A stretch of DNA of 64,000 nt, taken from contig JAZQKI010000023.1 of the NCBI GenBank assembly GCA_045542075.1, forward strand, positions 36,012 through 100,011. Reading direction: 5' to 3'. How positions within the stretch are numbered: the first letter of the stretch is position 1; each line of letters begins with the position of its first letter. The stretch comes from SVTX01 sp045542075. GTDB lineage: Bacteria > Bacillota > Clostridia > Oscillospirales > CAG-272. The notes below the pieces were generated by a model that had not been told where the DNA came from, ran no database searches, and saw only the letters and a program-made list of their open reading frames with translations. Positions 34,156-43,227 of the stretch are shown here, in pieces. The translations under genes and the position numbers were made by a program.

Positions 34156-35583
34156 TTATTTTCTCTTGAAAAATACCGCGCCTGCCGCAATCACGCTTAC
34201 AAGCGTAAGCAAGCCTGATACCGCGGACATTCTGCATCCAAACAAACTAACTCCGCCGGGCTGCGGTGTCGATGATCCATCATGCGAGGGATCTTGTGAC
34301 GGAGCTTGCGAGGAGTCGCTTCCCTCGTTTTGCGGGGGTGTTTGCGAGGGAGCTTGCGAGGAGCCGCCATTTTCATTTTTCTCTCCGTCCTCATTGGGTT
34401 CCTGTGTGGGAGGAGCTTCGCTGTTGCTCTCGCTTGGCAGCTCTACGTCGGGGTTTTTCTCAAAATCCGGTATTTCGTTATTGCCGTCAGATCCCGAGTT
34501 TCCCTTTTCCTCATCAAAGCTTCCGCTAAACCACAAATGTATTTCTCCGTCAAGGCTCAAAAGTCTGTAGGAATATCCTCCGCTTCCTCCGAGCAGCTGA
34601 TATACCTCTCCTGAGTTGTCGGATATCCACTGCTCAAACCCGTCTCCATCAAATTTGAATACGGCATATGCCTCATCTTCAGTCACCTTCACGAACATAT
34701 CCGCAAGCGTCTGCGCCTTGTCATCTCCGTCAAGGATCGCTCCGTTTTTATCAAAATATCCATATCCCGTGTGGCTGCAGTCGGGCAACTTGTAAGCTGT
34801 CGTATCCTCAAAATGCGTTTTGCTTATCTGCTCAAGGCTATTGTTGAAATATGCCCTGTAAAGATGCTCTCCCTGATCATCCCAGGTCACGTCGGTGTAA
34901 AGGCAGACTCCCTCCTCTATCATTACCATATTCCACGCGTGAGGCTCGGGAAGCCCTGTATTGGGCTCGTAAGACTGTCCGCTGATCCTCCACGAGCATA
35001 TTCCAACCCGCTGAAGAAGCAGCTGATATGCCGACGCGTATCCCGCGCATACAGCCTTACCCGAAACAAGCGCGCCGTATGCCGTCTGATGCAAGCCCTC
35101 GTAAACATACTCCGTATGCTTTGCAACAACGTCGTGCAAATACAACGCCTTCTCATAATTATCTCCGTTTGGAACAGTCTCAATAATACTGCTCACAACG
35201 CTCTCAAGCTGAGCCCTCATCAGAGGTATATCTGAGAGATCAACGTTATATTCAGGGCTGACCGTCACAACCGTTCCGTCTGAATAAGACGAATATCCGT
35301 ATCCCCCGTTTATCCAGAAGCACTCGGGATGGTCGCTCAAAAACAGCTCCATGGCAAGCGACACCTCGTCCGACGTCACCTTTTTGTCCTCATCCAGCGA
35401 AATTTCCGTCTTTGGCGAGGAGCAAAGCAGGTCCTCGCAAAGCTTATCATATACGTACGCGACGTTTCCGTCTATAGTGTCTCTTGCGTAATATACGTCC
35501 TGCTGTGCCGAGGTCACGACGGTAAATACCGCCATAGCCAAAAATACCGTTAAAACAAGGAATATCACCTTTGTTCTTTTCAT
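34156..35583 (-). CDS. Secreted, C-terminally anchored transglutaminase-like protein
   Basis: A 475-residue exported protein. Signal peptide 1-26, then a helical region, then a transglutaminase/protease-like domain with a complete triad: Cys179 (SGKAVCAGY), His215 (PEPHAWNMV) and Asp231 (DVTWDD). A Ser/Pro/Glu/Gln-rich low-complexity linker covers about 370-445 (SSQAPSQ repeats), then a membrane helix and KRK tail. Bacterial members are usually cysteine proteases or crosslinkers at the cell surface. GGGAGGG precedes the ATG. It neighbours two other surface-protein genes. Confidence 0.88.
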   Translation of the reverse strand: MKRTKVIFLVLTVFLAMAVFTVVTSAQQDVYYARDTIDGNVAYVYDKLCEDLLCSSPKTEISLDEDKKVTSDEVSLAMELFLSDHPECFWINGGYGYSSYSDGTVVTVSPEYNVDLSDIPLMRAQLESVVSSIIETVPNGDNYEKALYLHDVVAKHTEYVYEGLHQTAYGALVSGKAVCAGYASAYQLLLQRVGICSWRISGQSYEPNTGLPEPHAWNMVMIEEGVCLYTDVTWDDQGEHLYRAYFNNSLEQISKTHFEDTTAYKLPDCSHTGYGYFDKNGAILDGDDKAQTLADMFVKVTEDEAYAVFKFDGDGFEQWISDNSGEVYQLLGGSGGYSYRLLSLDGEIHLWFSGSFDEEKGNSGSDGNNEIPDFEKNPDVELPSESNSEAPPTQEPNEDGEKNENGGSSQAPSQTPPQNEGSDSSQAPSQDPSHDGSSTPQPGGVSLFGCRMSAVSGLLTLVSVIAAGAVFFKRK

Positions 35584-35614
35584 TTTCTACCCTCCCTTTC
35601 TTTTTGTCATCTTA

Positions 35615-35643
35615 ATTATATCATTTTGTTTGGGTGAAATCAA
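35615..35643 (-). promoter_or_regulatory. Sigma-A promoter of the transglutaminase-like gene
   Basis: Minus-strand TTGATT and TATAAT with a 17 bp spacer. Confidence 0.75.
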
Positions 35644-35743
35644 CGTTTTTTCCGATATTTGCGATCCTTTTGACGCGATTTTTACATATTAAGCAAAAAT
35701 TTTAGGCGTTTTCACATTGTTTTTTCTCAAAATCTATTTACAT

Positions 35744-35771
35744 TTGAGGTGTTTTGTGATATCATTATAAT
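35744..35771 (+). promoter_or_regulatory. Probable promoter of nifJ
   Basis: TTGAGG and TATAAT with a 16 bp spacer, leaving a leader of about 85 nt. Confidence 0.55.
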
Positions 35772-35862
35772 GTATGATTATGCTCGGGCAGAATGTCCTG
35801 TCCACAGCATATCTACAATTATCGGTTAAAATATTTTTTATAAATTCAGGAGGACAAAACCA

Positions 35863-38800
35863 ATGGCTATCCAAAGAAAAAAGCTTTCTATGGACGGTAA
35901 CCAGGCTGCAGCTCACGCGAGCTATGCGTTTACCGAAGTAGCAGGCATTTATCCGATCACTCCCTCCAGCCCTATGGCTGACTTCACCGACCAGTGGGCA
36001 GCTGCAGGACAGAAGAACGTGTTCGGAACAACCGTTAACGTAGTAGAGATGGAATCCGAAGCCGGTGCCGCAGGTACCGTTCACGGCTCTCTCGCATCCG
36101 GCGCTCTCACAACAACCTACACAGCGTCCCAGGGTCTTCTTCTCATGATCCCCAACATGTACAAGATCGCAGGTGAGCTTCTCCCCGGCGTATTCCATGT
36201 TTCGGCTCGTGCAGTTGCTTCCCACGCTCTTAACATTTTCGGAGACCACTCCGACATTTACGCTTGCCGTCAGACAGGCTTTGCTATGCTCGCAGAGACC
36301 AACCCCCAGGAGGTTATGGACCTTGCGGCTGTAGCACACCTTTCCGCTATCAAGGGCCGTGTTCCCTTCCTTAACTTCTTCGACGGCTTCCGTACCTCTC
36401 ATGAGATTCAGAAGATCGAGGTATGGGACTATGCTGACCTTGAGGAAATGCTTGACAAGGATGCGGTTGCCGCATTCCGCGCTCACGCTCTCAACCCCAA
36501 CAAGCCCGCTCTCCGCGGAACCGCGCAGAACGGCGATATATTCTTCCAGAACAGAGAGGCTTGTAACAAGTATTACAATGCTCTTCCCGCTGTTGTTGAG
36601 GAGTATATGAACAAGGTAAACGAGAAGATCGGTACAAACTACCAGCTCTTCAATTACTACGGTGCTCCCGATGCAGAGAGAGTTATTGTTGCTATGGGCT
36701 CTATCTGCGACGTTATCGAGGAGGTCATCGACTATATGAACGCAGCAGGCGAGAAGGTCGGTCTTGTTAAGGTTCGTCTTTACAGACCCTTCTGCGCAGA
36801 AAAGCTCGCAGAGGCTATTCCCGCAAGCTGTAAGAAGCTCGCAGTTCTTGACAGAACCAAGGAGCCCGGCTCTCTCGGTGAGCCTCTCTATCTTGACGTT
36901 GTTACAGCTCTCTCCAGAGTTGGCAGAACAGATATCAAGGTAGTTGGCGGACGCTACGGTCTCGGCTCGAAGGATACTCCTCCTTCTTCCGTATTCGCAA
37001 TTTACGACAACCTCGCAAAGGATGCTCCCAAGGGCAACTTCACCGTAGGTATCGTAGACGACGTTACAGGTCTCTCCCTTGAGGAAAAGCCCGCTCCCGA
37101 CACAGCTCCCGCAGGAACTATCGCTTGTAAGTTCTGGGGTCTCGGCGGTGACGGTACAGTTGGCGCAAACAAGAACTCCATCAAGATCATCGGTGACCAC
37201 ACCGATAAGTTCATTCAGGCTTACTTCCAGTACGACTCCAAGAAGACCGGCGGTATCACAATTTCTCACCTCCGCTTCGGAGATAAGCCTATCAAGTCTC
37301 CCTACTATATCAACAAGGCTGACTTCGTAGCTTGTCACAACCAGGCGTACCTCAAGAAGTATGATATGGTTTCCGACGTTAAGCCCGGCGGAACCTTCCT
37401 TCTCGACTGCCAGTGGACAACTCTCGAGGAGCTTGATAAGAACCTCCCCGCAGCAGTTAAGAAGTACCTCGCTGAAAACAACGTAAACTTCTACACCATC
37501 GACGCTACCAGCCTTGCTATCAAGCAGATCGGTAACGCAAAGGTAAAGAATACCATCCTTCAGTCTGCGTTCTTCGCTCTCGCAAAGATCCTTCCCGCAG
37601 AGGAAGCTATCGAGTACATGAAGAAGATGGCATACAAGTCCTATATTAAGAAGGGACAGGCTATGGTTGATCTCAACTATGCCGCTATCGACGCGGGCGC
37701 TGACGCGTTCGTTAAGGTAGACGTTCCCGCTGAGTGGGCAAATTGCGTAGATAACACAGAGGCAGTTCTCGTAACAGGCGAGCGCGCAGATCTCGTTGAC
37801 TTCGTAAACGACGTGGTTAACCCCACAAACGCTATGAAGGGTGACAGCCTCCCCGTTTCCGCATTTGAAAAGTACGTTGACGGTCAGTTCCCCCAGGGCT
37901 CCGCAGCTTACGAGAAGCGCGGTGTTGCAGTTATGGTTCCCGAGTGGATCCCCGAAAACTGTATCCAGTGTAACAGCTGTTCCTTTGTATGTCCTCACGC
38001 AACCATCCGTCCTTACGCTATGAACGAGGAAGAGGTTGCAAACGCTCCCGAGGCTACAAAGTTCGCAGCTAAGCCCATTATAAAGACAAATTACAAGTTC
38101 ACAATGGCAGTATCTCCCCTTGACTGTATGGGTTGTACCCTCTGCGTTAAGGCTTGTCCCGTCAACCAGGGTGTTGATAAGAAGGCAGCCGAGGCAGGCG
38201 TTAAGGCAGATCCTTCCAAGTATGCGCTTAAGATGATGCCCCAGGCAACTCAGAGCGAGCAGCAGGCTGCATTCGACTATGCGGTTGCAAGCGTTTCCGA
38301 GAAGCCCGAGATCATCAACAACACCGTTAAGGGCTCTCAGTTCAAGCAGCCCCTGCTTGAATTCTCCGGCTCCTGCGCAGGCTGTGCTGAAACCTCCTAC
38401 GCAAGACTCGTAACACAGCTCTTCGGTGAGAGAATGTATATCTCCAACGCAACCGGATGTTCTTCCATCTGGGGTGGCTCCGCTCCCTCCACACCTTACA
38501 CGGTAAACAAGGAAAGCGGCAAGGGTCCCGCTTGGGCTAACTCCCTCTTTGAGGACAACGCTGAGCACGGTCTCGGTATGTATCTCGGTCAGAAGGCTAT
38601 AAGAAACAGACTTATCGGCTACGTCAAGTCCCTTGACTACTCCGACTGCCCCGAGTGCAAGGCTCTCCTTGACAACTACCTCGACACTCTCGAGGACGGC
38701 GCGGCTAACGAGAAGGCAACAAAGGCTATGGTAGAAATGCTCGAAAAGGTTGTTGTTGAATATCCCGATGACTGCGAGATCGAAAAGAAGATCCTCGCTG

Positions 38801-39468
38801 AAAAGAACTACCTCAACAAGAAGTCCATGTGGATCTTCGGTGGAGACGGTTGGGCATACGATATCGGCTTCGGCGGTCTTGACCACGTGCTTGCAAGCGG
38901 CGAGAACGTAAACATCTTCGTATTTGATACAGAGGTTTACTCCAACACCGGTGGACAGGCATCCAAGGCTTCCAATATCGGTCAGGTTGCTCAGTTCGCA
39001 GCTGCAGGTAAGGCTATCGGCAAGAAGAATCTCGCTGAGATCGCTATGTCCTACGGTTACGTTTACGTTGCTCAGGTATCTATGGGCTATGACAAGAACC
39101 AGCTCCTCAAGGCTCTTACAGAGGCTGAGGCATACAACGGTCCTTCGCTTATTATCGGTTACGCTCCCTGTGAGATGCACGGTATCGCTAAGGGCGGTAT
39201 GCAGAACTGCCAGATCGAGATGAAGAAGGCAGTTGAGGCAGGTTACTGGCAGACATTCAGATACAATCCTACCCTTGAATCCAACAAGCTTACAATAGAC
39301 TCCAAGGAGCCTACGGCAAGCTACGTTGACTTCATCAAGAACGAGACTCGTTACGCTCGTCTTGCACAGTCTAACCCCGAAAGAGCAGCTGCTCTCTTCG
39401 CTAAGGCTGAGGCTAACGCAAAGGCTAAGTACGAGAGACTCCAGAAGATGGGTAAGTTGTATGAATAA
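35863..39468 (+). CDS. nifJ: Pyruvate:ferredoxin (flavodoxin) oxidoreductase
   Basis: A 1201-residue single-chain PFOR that oxidises pyruvate to acetyl-CoA and CO2 and reduces ferredoxin. Domains in order: the substrate-facing pyrimidine-binding domain (GIYPITPSSPM near residue 28), a C-terminal-transketolase-like domain, two 4Fe-4S motifs (CIQCNSCSFVCP from Cys700 and CMGCTLCVKACP from Cys755), a further Cys pair near SGSCAGCAET, and the thiamine diphosphate domain (GGDGWAYDIG and EVYSNTGGQ). AGGAGGAC precedes the ATG. Very strong codon bias marks it as highly expressed and points to anaerobic fermentation. Confidence 0.98.
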   Translation: MAIQRKKLSMDGNQAAAHASYAFTEVAGIYPITPSSPMADFTDQWAAAGQKNVFGTTVNVVEMESEAGAAGTVHGSLASGALTTTYTASQGLLLMIPNMYKIAGELLPGVFHVSARAVASHALNIFGDHSDIYACRQTGFAMLAETNPQEVMDLAAVAHLSAIKGRVPFLNFFDGFRTSHEIQKIEVWDYADLEEMLDKDAVAAFRAHALNPNKPALRGTAQNGDIFFQNREACNKYYNALPAVVEEYMNKVNEKIGTNYQLFNYYGAPDAERVIVAMGSICDVIEEVIDYMNAAGEKVGLVKVRLYRPFCAEKLAEAIPASCKKLAVLDRTKEPGSLGEPLYLDVVTALSRVGRTDIKVVGGRYGLGSKDTPPSSVFAIYDNLAKDAPKGNFTVGIVDDVTGLSLEEKPAPDTAPAGTIACKFWGLGGDGTVGANKNSIKIIGDHTDKFIQAYFQYDSKKTGGITISHLRFGDKPIKSPYYINKADFVACHNQAYLKKYDMVSDVKPGGTFLLDCQWTTLEELDKNLPAAVKKYLAENNVNFYTIDATSLAIKQIGNAKVKNTILQSAFFALAKILPAEEAIEYMKKMAYKSYIKKGQAMVDLNYAAIDAGADAFVKVDVPAEWANCVDNTEAVLVTGERADLVDFVNDVVNPTNAMKGDSLPVSAFEKYVDGQFPQGSAAYEKRGVAVMVPEWIPENCIQCNSCSFVCPHATIRPYAMNEEEVANAPEATKFAAKPIIKTNYKFTMAVSPLDCMGCTLCVKACPVNQGVDKKAAEAGVKADPSKYALKMMPQATQSEQQAAFDYAVASVSEKPEIINNTVKGSQFKQPLLEFSGSCAGCAETSYARLVTQLFGERMYISNATGCSSIWGGSAPSTPYTVNKESGKGPAWANSLFEDNAEHGLGMYLGQKAIRNRLIGYVKSLDYSDCPECKALLDNYLDTLEDGAANEKATKAMVEMLEKVVVEYPDDCEIEKKILAEKNYLNKKSMWIFGGDGWAYDIGFGGLDHVLASGENVNIFVFDTEVYSNTGGQASKASNIGQVAQFAAAGKAIGKKNLAEIAMSYGYVYVAQVSMGYDKNQLLKALTEAEAYNGPSLIIGYAPCEMHGIAKGGMQNCQIEMKKAVEAGYWQTFRYNPTLESNKLTIDSKEPTASYVDFIKNETRYARLAQSNPERAAALFAKAEANAKAKYERLQKMGKLYE

Positions 39469-39505
39469 TACTGACGTTGGAATTTAATTCTGATGTTAAA
39501 AAATT

Positions 39506-39538
39506 ACGGGAAAGCCAATCGGCTTTCCCGTCTTTTTT
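39506..39538 (+). terminator. Terminator after nifJ
   Basis: Hairpin ACGGGAAAGCC/GGCTTTCCCGT followed by six T. Confidence 0.9.
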
Positions 39539-39559
39539 GATTAGTAATTGTTTTTCTTT

Positions 39560-39887
39560 GTCACTTTTTGCCAACAGCGGCAAAAAGTGACCAAAAAACG
39601 CCGCTTAAAGCGGAAGGGTGTTCTAATTTTTCTTCCGAAAAATTTGCTCTGCGAGCATCGAACGACCCCCTTCCCCTTTAAGAATACCCCAACCCCTCCG
39701 CGCCACGCCTACGGCGCAGGCGCGCTACAAGATAATAGTTTCTACATACTCCACTTGTTAGACGAGTTTGCTTGCAAAATCGCAAGCGTTTGCGTGAGAG
39801 GGTTTCAAAAGGGAGAGAGGAATCGCAACCTCTCTCCCTTTTGTGGCTCTTTTTGGATACTTTTTGCAGCTATTGGCAAAAAGTATC
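39560..39887. repeat. Four-hairpin intergenic element, copy R1
   Basis: Begins with a hairpin at 39560-39591 (GTCACTTTTTGCC/GGCAAAAAGTGAC) and ends with one at 39856-39887 (GATACTTTTTGC/GCAAAAAGTATC). Two longer stem-loops lie between: CTTAAAGCGGAAGGG with CCCTTCCCCTTTAAG, and AAAAGGGAGAGAGG with CCTCTCTCCCTTTT. The linker at about 39734-39781 is nearly identical to one in copy R2. It lies between two converging genes, and its right end supplies the stop codon of the GH36 gene. Confidence 0.85.
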
Positions 39888-41598
39888 AAGAAACAAAAAT
39901 CATACCGCCAATATTGACGTTAACCTCACAAATCTTACAATCAACCTCGCCGCGCGAAATCTCTTCTCCCTTACAATCAACCACACGGTAGCTCTTACCA
40001 CACATACCCTTAAGGTAAATGCTCTCGCCGGAGCTCATATTTACTACTGAAAGCTCATTATAATCTCCGCAAACAACTGTGTTCTCATACGCCACTACAA
40101 CCGCCTTGCCGCCAAGCTCGGTGCATACCTGACTGTAAAAGCTCTCGGGATTCTGCGCAGTCAGCTTTCCGTCAAGGAGAATCTCTCTGTGCTCTTTCCA
40201 GAAGGAAAGATAATGCTTAAGTACATTGTAATGCTCGGCTGAAAGCTCGTGAATACGCATAGATATCTGCGGTACGCCGAAAAGCGTTGCCGCAAGCTGA
40301 GCCGCTACGTTCTCATTCGTATCAGTAGGATGCCACATAAGCATGTCCGAATGCACGGCAGTCTTTCCAGACGTAAGTCTGAGATCAACAACTCCTCTGC
40401 GATTAAGCATACCGTCGTTGGGACAGTCGCCAACACGGAGCATATTTCCGTACTTGCGTATAGAAGGACCAACATAGGACTGTCTGAACTCTATCATAAT
40501 TTCGGGATTTATCTCGCACAGTGCCTTATGTATCTGCACCATAAGATCGTCAACCGCCTCGTCAAGCGACTCAAAGTCACGTCTCGGGTCGGGAGCGAGG
40601 GATTTTTCGGAGAGGTTGAAGCTGTCTATGAAGTCAAGCTTCAAGCCGTCAAGCTCCCAATCCTTTACCGCGTTTACGTAGAGATTTATAAGACGCTCTC
40701 TTATAAACTTATATCTTGGGTCAAGACAGTAACCGCCGTGTATATCCTGATCGCTGAGCAAGAATTCCTTGACCTCGTCATATATCTTTGCGTGCTTACC
40801 GACAAACGGTACGGAATACCAAAGGATTACCTTCATTCCCGTCTCGTGAATTCTGTCAACAAGTCCCTTCATATCGGGTATACGCTCAGGCTCCCAGTCC
40901 CCGCAATACGCATATCCGCGTCCGCTGTCGGTAGTCTGCCAGCCGTCGTCAATTATGACGGTGTCCATTCCAAGCGGCTTTGACAGTCTGCACTGCTCTA
41001 CTATCTCGTCGGGCACGAGCACCTGATGATAGCTGTACCAGAGCGAGTTCATAGGAAGTCTCGCATAATCCGGCACGGGCGCGGGTGGGTATCCGCACTC
41101 TTTTTCCCACCACTCAACTACGTCGTAAACCGCGTCGTAATAAGGAATGTCTCTGGTGTCTATACGCATAGTCACGTTATACTCCTCTATCGCGGTCGCA
41201 GGCATCGTAAAGAAATTAACTCTCCACTTTATCTCTGCGTCGACCTCGTCAACTCCGGAGGTTATTACGGTAGCCGTTGCTGCATCGGACAGCGCAAGAG
41301 TTATTCTGTTTTTGCCCGAAAGAGATATTCCGCAATGTATCGGCATTCCCGACGCAAGTCTCGAATATGTGCACCTTGGCGCGTAATCTCTGCCAACCGT
41401 TCTGTTTTCGTTCATCGACGGGCTCCACATAGAGTAAATGTCGCGCTCGGGTGTTGAAAATTCTATTGCGAAATGCTGCGGATTCTCCTTCTGAGCGAGC
41501 TTGTAGCATACGTTGACATTGAGTATTCCGTCGCACACCTGATTTTGTGTAATTGTGATTTTTGAATTGGCATTACCGCCAACGGCTCTGAATTCCAT
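39886..41598 (-). CDS. Glycoside hydrolase family 36-like alpha-galactosidase
   Basis: A 570-residue cytoplasmic enzyme. An N-terminal beta-sandwich of about 190 residues precedes a TIM barrel with VIIDDGWQ near residue 235, the nucleophile Asp322 in LKLDF, and RVGDCPND near 390 in the region of the acid/base. These match melibiase-type GH36 enzymes hydrolysing alpha-galactosides; exact linkage is not predictable. The ATG at 41598 has CGGAGGTC. The last codon and stop run into repeat element R1. It lies 218 bp downstream of the MATE gene on the same strand. Confidence 0.85.
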   Translation of the reverse strand: MEFRAVGGNANSKITITQNQVCDGILNVNVCYKLAQKENPQHFAIEFSTPERDIYSMWSPSMNENRTVGRDYAPRCTYSRLASGMPIHCGISLSGKNRITLALSDAATATVITSGVDEVDAEIKWRVNFFTMPATAIEEYNVTMRIDTRDIPYYDAVYDVVEWWEKECGYPPAPVPDYARLPMNSLWYSYHQVLVPDEIVEQCRLSKPLGMDTVIIDDGWQTTDSGRGYAYCGDWEPERIPDMKGLVDRIHETGMKVILWYSVPFVGKHAKIYDEVKEFLLSDQDIHGGYCLDPRYKFIRERLINLYVNAVKDWELDGLKLDFIDSFNLSEKSLAPDPRRDFESLDEAVDDLMVQIHKALCEINPEIMIEFRQSYVGPSIRKYGNMLRVGDCPNDGMLNRRGVVDLRLTSGKTAVHSDMLMWHPTDTNENVAAQLAATLFGVPQISMRIHELSAEHYNVLKHYLSFWKEHREILLDGKLTAQNPESFYSQVCTELGGKAVVVAYENTVVCGDYNELSVVNMSSGESIYLKGMCGKSYRVVDCKGEEISRGEVDCKICEVNVNIGGMIFVS

Positions 41599-41722
41599 AA
41601 TTGACCTCCGTTTTCTATAGCCTTTTCCTATTGAAAAGTCATTGAAATCTATTTGTAAATAAACGTCTACTGTTTGCGTGTCATCAAGATAATTTGCAAG
41701 CAACTTGCGCCGACCACTCCGA

Positions 41723-41803
41723 TGTCATCCCTCCGCTCTTTTGCAAGCAAAAATTTGGAGATTTTTCGACTTCACGGCTGAGCCGTTCCGCTCAAGATGA
41801 CAA
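41723..41803. repeat. Degenerate intergenic palindromic repeat
   Basis: TGTCATCCCTCCGC at the left and GCTCAAGATGACA at the right, with AGATTTTTCGACTTCACGG between, resemble REP-like units widespread in clostridial intergenic DNA. No gene is present in 41599-41816. Confidence 0.5.
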
Positions 41804-41816
41804 TTTTGCATTTATC

Positions 41817-43226
41817 CTACCCTTCGTCCTTTGGCAATTTCTTAAGAAATACCAACAGGCAGGGCAAACACACTACAGCCGAGGCTACGTATGCCAAGGG
41901 CTGCGATATCTGTACTCCGAGCAGACCAAGCCATCCGGGCAACAAAAGTATCAGGGGAATAAACACAAGTCCGTTCTGCAGAACTGACAAAATAAGCGCG
42001 ATCTTGTTCTTTCCTATACTCTGGAAAAGCATATTTGCCACCACCGACATGGGCACAAACAGAAGCGACGCGCAATAGATCCTGAGTGCCTTGCCACCTA
42101 TCTCGATAACGTCACGTTCGTTTCCAAAAAGCGATATTATCTGCGGAGCAAATATAAAGCACGCAGTCGCTATAGCTCCTATAAATGCCGCTCCGAAGCC
42201 AAGCGTAAAGAGCGCCGCGCTCTTGACTCTGCTGTACTTTTTCGCTCCGTAATTGTACGCAGACACAGGCTGGAAGCCCTGTCCTATTCCAAGTCCGACA
42301 CAGAACACAAACTGCGACGTTCTCGCAACGTATCCCATTGCCGCTATTGCCGCGTCGGCAAATTCCTTGCTTGTCGCCATGCTTGCCGCGACCGCCTTGA
42401 CCTGATTGTTGAGCAGCATAGTTGAGACGCTGTTAAGTCCCTGACGCGCAAGGCTGGGAAGTCCCGTGGCTACTATATTTCCAATGATCCTTCCGCTGAA
42501 GCGGAATTTTGTTATACTCAGCTTACTTTGAGTCTTTCCCGCAAGGAATACCGACAAAAGTATTCCAAACGATATGTACTGTGAGATAGCGGTCGCGAGT
42601 CCCGCGCCGCCTATTCCCATATTGCATCCGAAAATAAATACGGGGTCAAGCGCTATATTGAGAATACCGCCGCTTGTAAGTCCGATCATTGCGAGCGCCG
42701 CCTTGCCCTCATAACGCAAAACGTTGTTGAGCACGCACGAGCCCGTCATCGCGGGCGCGGCTATGAGAATATATTTTGCATAATCGCGAGCGTACGGCAG
42801 AATAGTCTCCGTGCTTCCGCAGAGCCTCAGAAACGGGTCCATAAATATAAATCCCAAAAGAGATATTAAAAGTCCCGTAAATATTGAAATGAAAAATCCC
42901 GTTGAGGCATATTCGGTCGCCTCGTCATTTTTCTTTGCGCCGAGAAGTCTGCTTATATTGCTTCCCGAGCCGTGACCGTACATAAATCCAAACGCCTGAA
43001 TTACCGACATAAGCACGAAAACTATGCTTATCGCACCGCCTGCAGATATTCCCGAGCCGTCACTCTTGATATTGCTGACGAAATACGAGTCCGCCATATT
43101 ATATATGTTGGTGATAAGCATGCTTATGGTGGTGGGAATACCAAGTGAGATAACCAGCTTGGGTATTGGCGTCTGTGTCATTTTGATGTAATGCTTGTCA
43201 CTTGTATTGAGTACCTTTTCAGACAT
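41817..43226 (-). CDS. MATE family efflux transporter
   Basis: A 469-residue multidrug/toxin extrusion-type antiporter with 12 predicted membrane helices in two halves. Typical segments: MADSYFVSNI near 45, RLLGAKK near 93, a second-half repeat, and GIGQGFQPVSAYNYGAKK near 310, as in NorM/DinF-like MATE proteins. Members export drugs or metabolites using Na+ or H+. Its start lies 1 bp after the stop of the upstream PHP-like gene, so they are translationally linked. Substrate unknown. Confidence 0.92.
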   Translation of the reverse strand: MSEKVLNTSDKHYIKMTQTPIPKLVISLGIPTTISMLITNIYNMADSYFVSNIKSDGSGISAGGAISIVFVLMSVIQAFGFMYGHGSGSNISRLLGAKKNDEATEYASTGFFISIFTGLLISLLGFIFMDPFLRLCGSTETILPYARDYAKYILIAAPAMTGSCVLNNVLRYEGKAALAMIGLTSGGILNIALDPVFIFGCNMGIGGAGLATAISQYISFGILLSVFLAGKTQSKLSITKFRFSGRIIGNIVATGLPSLARQGLNSVSTMLLNNQVKAVAASMATSKEFADAAIAAMGYVARTSQFVFCVGLGIGQGFQPVSAYNYGAKKYSRVKSAALFTLGFGAAFIGAIATACFIFAPQIISLFGNERDVIEIGGKALRIYCASLLFVPMSVVANMLFQSIGKNKIALILSVLQNGLVFIPLILLLPGWLGLLGVQISQPLAYVASAVVCLPCLLVFLKKLPKDEG

Positions 43227-43227
43227 T

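Noticed and set aside
35734..39180. Long minus-strand open frame opposite nifJ
   Set aside because: It mirrors nifJ, whose strong codon bias avoids stops on the other strand; it has no ribosome site and no recognisable domain.
39548..39991. Small open frames in the four intergenic elements that look alike (for example HRTTPFPFKNT)
   Set aside because: Similarity follows from the DNA repeat; frames are broken or shifted between copies and lack ribosome sites. The pairing pattern explains the conservation better.
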